A DNA stretch of 16,659 nucleotides from Sphingomonas bacterium. Its GTDB lineage: Bacteria > Pseudomonadota > Alphaproteobacteria > Sphingomonadales > Sphingomonadaceae. Position numbers and translations under genes: made by a program. The notes below the pieces were generated by a model. The model made no database searches, had not been told where the DNA came from, and was given only the letters and a program-made list of their open reading frames with translations. Each line of letters begins with the position of its first letter. Positions within the stretch are counted from its first letter, which is position 1. The stretch covers positions 1 to 16,659 of the forward strand of contig JAJAZM010000019.1 in NCBI GenBank assembly GCA_026785645.1, in the 5' to 3' direction. Below, in pieces: positions 8,055-14,578 of the stretch.

Positions 8055-8681
8055 ATGGACGACCGCAATAACACTATCTCGGGCTGGATCCTCTTCGCCG
8101 GAATCATCGCGCTCGGTGGTTGGATCGTAAGCGGCGAAATCTATCACGGTAGCGAAGTCGAGAAGGGCGGCTATGCGCTGCCCGGCGGCGAAGAAGCCGG
8201 GCCGGCGGGCGCCGCTGCCAAGCCGGTCGAATTCTATCTCGCTTCGGCCGACCCGGTGAAGGGTGAGGCGGTCTTCAAAAAATGCGCCGCCTGCCACGTT
8301 GTGGCAGCGGGTGGAGCCAATGGCATCGGCCCGAATCTGTGGGCGGTGATGAGCGAGCCGATCGGCAAAGGCGCGGGCGGCTATGCCTTTTCCGAAGCAC
8401 TTTCCGGCAAGGGCGGCAATTGGGACTGGAAGTCGATGGACTCTTGGCTCGCCAGCCCGCGCGCCTTCGCCCCGGGCACCAAGATGACCTTCGCCGGCCT
8501 CGGCGATCCGCAGGACCGCGCCAACGTCATCGCCTATCTCAACAAGCAGGGTAGCAATTTGCCGATCCCCGCGGCCCCGGCTGAAGCCGCACCGGCCGCT
8601 GCCCCGGCGGAAGGCAATGCTGCGGCACCTGCTGAGGCCAATGCGGCGGCGCCGGCCAATGCGGCGGCGCCCAAGCCGTAA
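8055..8681 (+). CDS. Membrane-anchored class I cytochrome c (CycM / c552 type)
   Basis: Monoheme cytochrome c tethered to the inner membrane and facing the periplasm, likely carrying electrons between the bc1 complex and a terminal oxidase as CycM or c552 do in other alphaproteobacteria. The 208 residues comprise an uncleaved N-terminal anchor (about 8-27), a linker, and a heme domain. The heme domain has CAACH (77-81), GIGPNLW (90-96), and the axial Met144 in GTKMTF. A 38-residue tail made almost only of Ala, Pro, Glu and Asn follows (171-208). The ATG is preceded by CAGGGG. The gene stands 69 bases after nudC on the same strand and converges with the LOG-family gene. The tail is unusual and partly built from a tandem 18-bp repeat. 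Confidence 0.94.
   Translation: MDDRNNTISGWILFAGIIALGGWIVSGEIYHGSEVEKGGYALPGGEEAGPAGAAAKPVEFYLASADPVKGEAVFKKCAACHVVAAGGANGIGPNLWAVMSEPIGKGAGGYAFSEALSGKGGNWDWKSMDSWLASPRAFAPGTKMTFAGLGDPQDRANVIAYLNKQGSNLPIPAAPAEAAPAAAPAEGNAAAPAEANAAAPANAAAPKP
8637..8672 (+). repeat. Tandem 18-bp repeat, two units, in the cytochrome c tail
   Basis: Units 8637-8654 and 8655-8672 are identical except for their last base. Each encodes the six-residue unit ANAAAP, so slippage would lengthen or shorten the tail in frame. Confidence 0.8.
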
Positions 8682-8696
8682 TAAGGAGACGTAGGC

Positions 8697-8724
8697 GGCA
8701 CCGCCGGCGTTGCCTTGTTCTTCC
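8697..8724. terminator. Weak terminator-like hairpin between convergent genes
   Basis: GGCA-C-CGCC (8697-8705) faces GGCG-T-TGCC (8706-8714) with one C/T mismatch, and TTGTTCTTCC follows on the plus strand. The site sits in the 52-base gap between the convergent cytochrome c and LOG-family genes, where a shared terminator is expected. The loop must come from the inner GC pairs and the T-run is broken, so support is modest. Confidence 0.35.
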
Positions 8725-8733
8725 TGGCGGCTG

Positions 8734-9591
8734 CTAGTCGGGATAATATTGCTGGACGAAGTCCCACGCGTCCTGCGCGGTTTCGCACCAGTGGATGAGG
8801 TCGAGGTCGCCCGGCGAAATGACGCCCTCCTCGGCGAGCCCCTCAAAGTCCACCACACGCTCCCAGAATTCCCGACCAAACAGCATGATCGGCATCGGCC
8901 GCACCTTGCCGGTCTGGATCAGGGTCAGCAGCTCGAACATTTCATCGAACGTGCCGAACCCGCCGGGGAACACCGCCACCGCTCGGGCGCGGAGCAAGAA
9001 GTGCATCTTGCGAAGCGCAAAATAATGGAACTGGAAGCTCAAATCGGGGGTGACGAAGGTGTTGGGAAGTTGCTCGTGCGGAAGCACGATGTTGAGCCCG
9101 ATAGATTCTTTGCCCTCGTCGCAGGCGCCGCGGTTGGCGGCTTCCATGATCGACGGCCCGCCGCCCGAGCAGACGACGAAGTGGCGCTTGCCCTCGGGAT
9201 CGGGCGGGAAGCGACTGGCCATCCGCGCCAGTTCACGCGCAACATCATAATATTTGGACTTGGCCTTGAGGCTTGTCGCGACCTGGCGCAGCCGGTCGTC
9301 ATGCGCTGCTGCGATCAGCGCGTCGGCCTTCACAGGCTCGGGGATTCGCGCCGATCCGTAGAACACGAAAGTCGAGGCGATGTCGGCCTCGTTCATGAAC
9401 AATTCGGGCTTCAGCAGCTCGAGCTGGAAGCGCACCGCGCGCAAATCTTCGCGCAACAGGAATTCATTGTCCTGAAAGGCGAGCTTGTAGGCCTCGCTCT
9501 CGGTCTGCGGGGATGACGGCACATGCTTGGCTGCCTGCGCGTCGACCTTAGAGGAGGGGAAAATCCGTTTGGGGGGGCGGTGATCGGTCAT
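8734..9591 (-). CDS. LOG-family (TIGR00730-type) nucleotide phosphoribohydrolase-like protein
   Basis: Rossmann-fold protein of the lysine-decarboxylase-like / LOG family, whose members cleave nucleoside monophosphates to base plus ribose 5-phosphate. The 285-residue protein has GGGPSIMEAANRGA (143-156) and the hallmark PGGFGTFDE (209-217), followed by MFELLTLIQTGK. It is longer than plant-type LOG (about 200 residues) because of an N-terminal extension of roughly 70 residues, as in several proteobacterial homologs. ATG at 9591 (MTDHRPPKR) is chosen; the frame extends upstream only to a TTG at 9672 that would add a poorly conserved stretch. It lies 114 bases after sdhA on the same strand, in the place where sdhB is often found. 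Whether it acts on cytokinin-like or general purine/pyrimidine nucleotides cannot be told from sequence. Confidence 0.88.
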   Translation of the reverse strand: MTDHRPPKRIFPSSKVDAQAAKHVPSSPQTESEAYKLAFQDNEFLLREDLRAVRFQLELLKPELFMNEADIASTFVFYGSARIPEPVKADALIAAAHDDRLRQVATSLKAKSKYYDVARELARMASRFPPDPEGKRHFVVCSGGGPSIMEAANRGACDEGKESIGLNIVLPHEQLPNTFVTPDLSFQFHYFALRKMHFLLRARAVAVFPGGFGTFDEMFELLTLIQTGKVRPMPIMLFGREFWERVVDFEGLAEEGVISPGDLDLIHWCETAQDAWDFVQQYYPD

Positions 9592-9705
9592 AAGCGATGC
9601 GGCCTTAGCGAAACATCCGCAAAACCCCAACTGGGTTCGTGCGCTTGCCCGAAAGTCGTTGGATTGTTTCAATCGCCGCTCAGGCGAACGCCAAATCTGA
9701 CGCCC
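9592..9705 (-). other. Spacer between sdhA and the LOG-family gene
   Basis: 114 bases with no gene. The only structure seen is a short stem, AACCC (9623-9627) with GGGTT (9633-9637), followed on the minus strand by TT. It might be a weak terminator after sdhA, but five pairs and a four-T run are poor evidence. No clear promoter is visible. Confidence 0.4.
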
Positions 9706-11517
9706 TTAATACACCCGCGCCTTCGGCTTGATGTAGCCAATGTCGGCGGTCAGCGTATATTCGTGGACCGGGCGGTAGTCGATCTTCACTGCCCCGCCCT
9801 TGCCGCCCCAGCCGTCGAAGGTCGCGATGGTGTGCTTCATCCAGTTGGCATCGTCGCGGACAGGGTAATCCTCGTGCATGTGAGCGCCGCGACTTTCCTT
9901 GCGATTGGCGGCCGAGTGCATCGTCACCACCGCCTGGCCAAGCAGATTGTCGAGCTCCAATGTCTCGATCAGATCGCTGTTCCAGATCAGGCTTCGGTCG
10001 GAGACGCGGACGTCGGCCATCTTGGCATTGATCGAATCGATCTTGGCAACGCCTTCGTCGAGGGTGCGTTCGGTGCGGAACACCGCGCAATCGGCCTGCA
10101 TCGTGCGTTGCATCTCGAGCCGGATTGCGGCGGTCGGGGTGGCGCCTTCGGCGTGGCGAAACTTGTCGAGCCGAGCGAGCGCGAGATCGGCGCCGTCCTT
10201 GGGCAGCGCCTTTTGCGCCGCTCCGGGCTTCAATATCTCGCCGAGGCGAAGGCCCGCCGCGCGGCCGAACACGACTAGGTCGATCAGGCTGTTCGAGCCG
10301 AGCCGGTTGGCGCCATGGACCGAGACGCACGCCGCCTCCCCCACTGCGAACAGGCCGGGGACGACCGAATCGGGATCGTCGTCCTTCAGCGTTACGACTT
10401 CGCCATGATAATTGGTCGGGATCCCGCCCATATTATAATGAACCGTCGGGGTCACCGGGATCGGCTGGCGGGTGAGATCGACCGCAGCGAAGATCTTTGC
10501 GGTTTCGGTGATGCCCGGGAGCCGCTCGGCGAGGATTTTCGGGTCGATATGGTCGAGATGGAGGTAGATGTGATCCTTATTCTCGCCGACCCCGCGACCT
10601 TCGCGAATCTCCATCGCCATCGAGCGTGACACGACATCGCGACTGGCGAGATCCTTGGCCGAAGGGGCATAACGCTCCATGAAGCGCTCGCCCTCGGAGT
10701 TGGTGAGATACCCGCCTTCGCCGCGCGCGCCCTCGGTGATCAGCACGCCCGCGCCGTAGATTCCGGTCGGGTGGAACTGGACGAATTCCATGTCCTGTAG
10801 CGGCAGACCGGCGCGGAGCACCATAGCATTGCCATCGCCAGTGCAGGTGTGCGCCGAGGTAGCGGAGAAATAGCAGCGCCCGTAACCCCCGGTGGCGAGA
10901 ACCACCGACTGTGCGGTGAAGCGGTGGATCGAACCGTCGTCGAGGTTCATCGCGACCAAGCCGCGGCATTCGGGCCCGTTGGCGCCATCTTCCATGATCA
11001 GGTCGAGCGCGAAATATTCAATGAAGAAGTCGGCGTCATACTTCAGGCTCTGCTGGTAGAGCGTGTGGAGCATGGCGTGGCCGGTACGGTCGGCAGCGGC
11101 GCAGGTGCGTTGCGCGGGGGGGCCTTCGCCCATATCCTGGGTCATTCCGCCAAACGCGCGCTGGTAGATCTTGCCCTCGTCGGTGCGGCTGAACGGCAGC
11201 CCGGCATGTTCGAGCTCATAGACCGCTGCCGGTGCTTCGCGGCACAGATATTCGATCGCGTCCTGGTCGCCGAGCCAGTCGCTGCCCTTGACCGTATCGT
11301 ACATGTGCCACGTCCAGTGGTCTGGGCCCATATTGCCCAGGCTGGCGGCAATCCCTCCCTGCGCCGCGACGGTATGGCTGCGGGTCGGGAAGACCTTTGT
11401 CACGCAGGCAGTCTTGAGCCCCTTGCCGGCTGCGCCCATCGTAGCGCGAAGCCCCGCCCCGCCAGCACCGACGACGACGACATCATAGACATGATCGATA
11501 ATCTTGTAGGCGGTCAT
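9706..11517 (-). CDS. sdhA: Succinate dehydrogenase flavoprotein subunit SdhA
   Basis: Catalytic subunit of respiratory complex II; oxidises succinate to fumarate using covalently bound FAD and passes electrons to the iron-sulfur subunit SdhB. At 603 residues it is full length. Visible are the FAD dinucleotide motif GAGGAGLRA (17-25), the flavinylation site RSHTVAAQGG (His48), the QRAFGG and GPPAQRTCAAADRTG stretches near the active site, HYNMGGIPT, and HGANRLGSNSLIDLVVFGRAAG in the second FAD-binding part. The ATG at 11517 has GGAG ten bases upstream, and the sdhD stop lies just five bases before it, so sdhC, sdhD and sdhA form one transcript. It works on the cytoplasmic face of the inner membrane. 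Confidence 0.98.
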   Translation of the reverse strand: MTAYKIIDHVYDVVVVGAGGAGLRATMGAAGKGLKTACVTKVFPTRSHTVAAQGGIAASLGNMGPDHWTWHMYDTVKGSDWLGDQDAIEYLCREAPAAVYELEHAGLPFSRTDEGKIYQRAFGGMTQDMGEGPPAQRTCAAADRTGHAMLHTLYQQSLKYDADFFIEYFALDLIMEDGANGPECRGLVAMNLDDGSIHRFTAQSVVLATGGYGRCYFSATSAHTCTGDGNAMVLRAGLPLQDMEFVQFHPTGIYGAGVLITEGARGEGGYLTNSEGERFMERYAPSAKDLASRDVVSRSMAMEIREGRGVGENKDHIYLHLDHIDPKILAERLPGITETAKIFAAVDLTRQPIPVTPTVHYNMGGIPTNYHGEVVTLKDDDPDSVVPGLFAVGEAACVSVHGANRLGSNSLIDLVVFGRAAGLRLGEILKPGAAQKALPKDGADLALARLDKFRHAEGATPTAAIRLEMQRTMQADCAVFRTERTLDEGVAKIDSINAKMADVRVSDRSLIWNSDLIETLELDNLLGQAVVTMHSAANRKESRGAHMHEDYPVRDDANWMKHTIATFDGWGGKGGAVKIDYRPVHEYTLTADIGYIKPKARVY

Positions 11518-11522
11518 GCGGG

Positions 11523-11912
11523 TCAGGCTCCGAATGCTATTCTGGCGAGGCTGAACAGCGCCAGCGACCCGGCGCCGATCCCGGCGAAGGTCAGGATACC
11601 GTGGGAAAGCAAGCGACTGCTTTCGTCATGGACATAATCGTCGACCACGGTTTTGAGACCGTCGACCGAGTGGATGAAGAATATGATCACCAGCAGCGCC
11701 ATCGGCACCGCACCACTCGGGGCGCGAAGCCATTCCGTCAGCGTCAGCCGGTCGAGCGACGGTAGCAGCAGCAGCGACAGGATCAGCCACAGCCCGAGCA
11801 GCAGCGATGCCGCGCTGGTCAGCCGCTCGCGCCGCCAATGCTCGCCGCCATGCTGCGCCGAGCCGGTGTCGCGAACCTGCCCCAACGGCGACGAACTTTC
11901 CGCATTGGTCAT
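11523..11912 (-). CDS. sdhD: Succinate dehydrogenase membrane anchor SdhD
   Basis: One of the two hydrophobic anchors of complex II that hold heme b and help form the quinone site. From ATG 11912 it has 129 residues: a polar N-terminus with Gln/His/Arg, then three predicted membrane helices (about 33-52, 67-87, 102-125). The family signature HSVDGLKTVVDDYVHD starts at His81, the likely heme b ligand. The start overlaps the sdhC stop as ATGA; the upstream in-frame GTG at 11939 would extend into sdhC and is less likely. Its sequence beyond the signature is poorly conserved, as usual for SdhD. Confidence 0.92.
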   Translation of the reverse strand: MTNAESSSPLGQVRDTGSAQHGGEHWRRERLTSAASLLLGLWLILSLLLLPSLDRLTLTEWLRAPSGAVPMALLVIIFFIHSVDGLKTVVDDYVHDESSRLLSHGILTFAGIGAGSLALFSLARIAFGA

Positions 11913-12304
11913 GACCAAACTCCCATTGCGATCGCCCACGTCAGCGCGGTCAGGAACAACGATCCGGCGATGGTCAGCACGGCGAACAGGCGGTTGACGC
12001 GAAGCTCGAACCCCGCGCCGCTATCCAGCACGAGATGACGGATGCCCGACAGCAGATGCTGCCAGAAGGCCCAAGTCAGCCCAACCAACACGAAAAAACC
12101 GAGCGGCTTCATCGCCAAGCTGACGAAGCGCTCATAGGCGTCTGCCCCGTCGGCGATCGCCCACAGCCACCAGGTCAGCAGCGCAAGACCGGCAACGGCC
12201 AGCGCCCCGCCAGTCACCCGGTGGAGGATCGAGACCAGCATGCCGGGTCCCCATTTCCAGATTGTCAGATGCGGCGACAAGGGCCGGTCGGGATTTCGGG
12301 TCAT
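11909..12304 (-). CDS. sdhC: Succinate dehydrogenase cytochrome b556 subunit SdhC
   Basis: Cytochrome b anchor of complex II. The 131 residues contain RPLSPHLTIWKW (7-18) and the S-x-x-H-R-x-T-G motif in SILHRVTG (25-32), whose Ser and Arg match quinone-site residues of the family. Three membrane helices follow (about 31-51, 66-86, 106-128), with His83 in HLLSGIRHLVLD as the heme b ligand. The ATG at 12304 is chosen because GAGGA lies close upstream and the N-terminus MTRNPDRPLSPHL fits homologs; the frame stays open further up to 12364 without similarity. It is the first gene of sdhCDA. A stem-loop in its leader partly overlaps the ribosome-binding site. Confidence 0.95.
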   Translation of the reverse strand: MTRNPDRPLSPHLTIWKWGPGMLVSILHRVTGGALAVAGLALLTWWLWAIADGADAYERFVSLAMKPLGFFVLVGLTWAFWQHLLSGIRHLVLDSGAGFELRVNRLFAVLTIAGSLFLTALTWAIAMGVWS

Positions 12305-12359
12305 GGATCCTCGATGCGAAGCGGAAAGCCTGATGGCCCCGCTACCTAGGGAGCATCGA
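12305..12359 (-). promoter_or_regulatory. Structured leader of sdhC touching its ribosome-binding site
   Basis: Nested inverted repeats: TCGATGC (12311-12317) with GCATCGA (12353-12359), AGCGG (12320-12324) with CCGCT (12339-12343), and GCC (12328-12330) with GGC (12335-12337) around a TGAT loop. Read on the minus strand this makes a three-helix stem-loop ending six bases before the sdhC ATG, and the last two paired bases belong to the GAGGA ribosome-binding site. It does not match a riboswitch class I can name. Confidence 0.4.
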
Positions 12360-12385
12360 CCCATCTCGCAAGCCGAGGCGAACCA

Positions 12386-12404
12386 CTAACCCGGCTTTAA
12401 CCAT
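12386..12404 (+). promoter_or_regulatory. CtrA-like binding site upstream of the chemoreceptor gene
   Basis: CTAA-CCCGGCT-TTAACCAT fits the alphaproteobacterial CtrA consensus TTAA-N7-TTAA with one mismatch, and its right half is the full TTAACCAT octamer. It lies 37 bases before the chemoreceptor ATG, in the 137-base gap shared with divergent sdhC. CtrA controls motility and chemotaxis genes in many alphaproteobacteria, so the placement is sensible, but the call rests on one motif. Confidence 0.45.
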
Positions 12405-12441
12405 TGGCGTCGCATAGCCTTGGCAAGCGACGTTCAAACAT

Positions 12442-13803
12442 ATGGGAATAGTGGAAATGGGGACCGTGGTCGGCTCGAATATCAGCGGCGAGTATGATGT
12501 GGCCCGGGGACTCGCCTTGTACGACCCTGCGGGCGACCTTGCCACGCGTTCGCGCGATTTATGGTCGCGACTTGCGCCAGACTCGGCTTCGATGGCGCGC
12601 GAATTCTGGGCTCGCTACGCCCAGTCTCCCGAGCTGAAGATCCCCTTCGATCATAGCCGGCTCGACGATTATGCGGCCAAGATCCAGCCGTATATCGCGA
12701 TGAAATTCTCGGCCATCGACCAGCCTGAATGGACGACCAAGGCGCGCACCTATGTCGAGCGGGCGTTCACCGCCGGGTTGACGTTATCGACCCTGCTCGC
12801 CGGGCTGTCGGCCGAAACCGAAGCGGCGTTCACGATCCTCCGCCGCCAGGTCAGCGACGAAGGTGAGCTGGTGGGCTTCGCTCGAACCTTGTCCGAAGTG
12901 CAATCGGTCGAGGTCGATTGCTTCATCCATCACGCTATCCAGCTGGCGCGCGGCGAGGGCGAGAAAATCCATTCGCGCCGCGCCAATGATTTCAACGGCA
13001 AGGTGCTCGGCATCGTCCAGAGTTGCACGCAGCAAAGCGAAGGCCTGCGCTCGCAGGCCTCGGCGACCAGCGCTTCGGCGCGCGGAATGCTCGGCAAGAC
13101 CAGTGAAGTTGCCGCTGCTGCCGAACAATCGGCCACCGCGATGCGCGAAGCCGCACAGACTGCGGCCGGCCTGATCCGCGCGATCGAAGACGCCCGATCC
13201 GAAGTCGAAGTCGCGTCGGATGTCGCGACCCGCGCCGGGGGCCAGGCCGAGGAAGCGGTAAAGGTATCCAAGGCGCTTTCGACTCACGTCGAAGCGATCG
13301 AATCGATCCTCGGGCTGATCCGCGACATCGCCGGCCAGACTAATTTGCTGGCGCTCAACGCGACCATCGAAGCGGCCCGCGCGGGCGATGCCGGCCGTGG
13401 CTTCGCCGTGGTTGCGCAGGAAGTGAAGAGCCTCGCCAGCCAGACGGCGCGCGCTACCGACGACATCACTGCCAAGATCACTGCGATCCAGCAGGCGACC
13501 CGCCAGACGGTCGATTCCAATGCCTCGATCCAGTCGACGGTCGAGGAAGTGCAGACCAGCGCCGACCGCATTCGCCAAGCGATGGAATTGCAGGCCCAGA
13601 CGGTGACGATGATCACCGCTGCAGTCGACGAAACCGCGCTTGCCGCCGATTCGATGAGCTCGACCATCGCCGCGATCCGCAGCGATACCGAGAATGTCGC
13701 GCAGGATATCGACAGCGTCGAGCAAGGCTTCTGCCGCTTCTCCGAGCAAATCGAGGAGTTCCGCGCGACTACCAGCGCGTTCGTGTCTACCTTCGCTGCC
13801 TAG
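12442..13803 (+). CDS. Soluble methyl-accepting chemotaxis protein with globin-like sensor region
   Basis: Cytoplasmic chemoreceptor that would signal through CheA/CheW. The 453 residues show no membrane helix or signal peptide. Residues 1-165 form an all-helical region resembling globin-coupled sensors, then a linker, then the MCP coiled coil (about 190-440). The highly conserved hairpin tip is DIAGQTNLLALNATIEAARAG (about 295-315), followed by GRGFAVVAQEVKSLA. In heme sensor globins the F helix carries a proximal His before R-I-G-L/P; here the matching stretch YVERAFTAGLTLSTLLAGL (104-122) has no His. No CheR-tethering pentapeptide ends the protein. The start may be ATG 12442 or 12457; neither has a strong ribosome-binding site. 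No che genes are adjacent. The MCP assignment is firm, the globin fold is inference. Confidence 0.92.
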   Translation: MGIVEMGTVVGSNISGEYDVARGLALYDPAGDLATRSRDLWSRLAPDSASMAREFWARYAQSPELKIPFDHSRLDDYAAKIQPYIAMKFSAIDQPEWTTKARTYVERAFTAGLTLSTLLAGLSAETEAAFTILRRQVSDEGELVGFARTLSEVQSVEVDCFIHHAIQLARGEGEKIHSRRANDFNGKVLGIVQSCTQQSEGLRSQASATSASARGMLGKTSEVAAAAEQSATAMREAAQTAAGLIRAIEDARSEVEVASDVATRAGGQAEEAVKVSKALSTHVEAIESILGLIRDIAGQTNLLALNATIEAARAGDAGRGFAVVAQEVKSLASQTARATDDITAKITAIQQATRQTVDSNASIQSTVEEVQTSADRIRQAMELQAQTVTMITAAVDETALAADSMSSTIAAIRSDTENVAQDIDSVEQGFCRFSEQIEEFRATTSAFVSTFAA

Positions 13804-13827
13804 AATCTGAGCGCAACGCCCTCTTTG

Positions 13828-13857
13828 CCCCCGCCTGGCGTTTCGCTAGGCGGGGGG
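13828..13857 (+). promoter_or_regulatory. Strong hairpin that buries the ribosome-binding site of the SDR gene
   Basis: CCCCCGCCT (13828-13836) pairs perfectly with AGGCGGGGG (13848-13856). A G/T pair and GCG/CGC extend it to 13 pairs around a TTT loop. The right arm is the purine-rich G-run that precedes the ATG at 13859, so folding would hide the ribosome-binding site. No T-run follows, so a plain intrinsic terminator for the chemoreceptor gene is less likely, though attenuation is possible. Confidence 0.55.
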
Positions 13858-13858
13858 A

Positions 13859-14578
13859 ATGAACATCCTGCTTACCGGCGCGAGCCGTGGAATCGGCAAG
13901 GCCACCCTTGCCGCCCTTGAAACCGCCGGCCACCGCTTGGTCGGCCAATCGACCGTCGGAAGCGCGCAACTTATCGCCGCCGACTTTACCGACCCCGATG
14001 CCCCGCGCCGCCTGTGGCAAGCCGCGTTCGATCGGCTCGACGGGCGAATCGACGTGCTGGTCAACAATGCCGGTATCTTTGAAGGCGTGGCCGACAATGC
14101 CGGCGATGACGAATGGCACGCCGCCTGGGCCAAGACACTGACCGTCAATCTCCAGGCCAGCGCCGACCTTTGCCGGCACGCCATTGCCCACTTCCGCTCG
14201 TCCGACCCGCTCAAAGGGAATGACGGCGGACGAATCGTCAACGTTGCAAGCCGTGCTGCCTATCGCGGCGATTCGCCCATGCACTGGCATTATGCCGCGT
14301 CCAAGGCCGGCATGATCGCGATGACCAAGAGCATCGCTCGGGGCTATGCCCACGAGAAGATCTTCGCCTTCGCGGTGTGCCCGGGATTCACCGCGACCGG
14401 CATGGTCGAGGAATATATCGCCAGCCGCGGGGGCGAGAAATTGCTTGCCGACATCCCATTGGGCCGCCCCGCTAACCCCGACGAAATCGCCGAGACGATC
14501 CGCTGGCTGGCGTGCGATGCCCCGCCATCGGCGACGGGCGCGGTGATCGACGTCAACGGGGCGAGCTATGTTCGCTAG
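13859..14578 (+). CDS. Short-chain dehydrogenase/reductase (SDR)
   Basis: NAD(P)-dependent oxidoreductase of the classical SDR family; the substrate is unknown. The 239 residues have the cofactor loop TGASRGIG (6-13), NNAG (69-72), and a complete catalytic set Asn97, Ser131, Tyr145 and Lys149 (in HYAASKAG). PGFTATGM (175-182) precedes the substrate lid, and the ending TGAVIDVNGASYVR is of the FabG type. The protein lacks the usual acidic residue stretch after the second strand and is short there (GQSTVGSAQ), so cofactor preference cannot be judged. It starts right after a strong hairpin and its last 11 bases overlap the metallo-beta-lactamase gene, making it first of a three-gene operon. FabG itself is possible, but no fatty-acid genes are nearby. 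Confidence 0.92.
   Translation: MNILLTGASRGIGKATLAALETAGHRLVGQSTVGSAQLIAADFTDPDAPRRLWQAAFDRLDGRIDVLVNNAGIFEGVADNAGDDEWHAAWAKTLTVNLQASADLCRHAIAHFRSSDPLKGNDGGRIVNVASRAAYRGDSPMHWHYAASKAGMIAMTKSIARGYAHEKIFAFAVCPGFTATGMVEEYIASRGGEKLLADIPLGRPANPDEIAETIRWLACDAPPSATGAVIDVNGASYVR

Noticed and set aside
6978..8879. A 633-codon minus-strand frame spanning nudC, the cytochrome c gene and the end of the LOG-family gene
   Set aside because: It crosses three well-supported genes, has no recognisable domain and an Arg-rich composition typical of antisense frames.
9621..9637. Intrinsic terminator after sdhA
   Set aside because: The stem has five pairs with a short T-run; too weak to list as a terminator, so it is only mentioned in the spacer entry.
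12784..13749. A 321-codon minus-strand frame opposite the chemoreceptor
   Set aside because: It is the antisense shadow of the MCP coiled coil; there is no family motif and no plausible ribosome-binding site.
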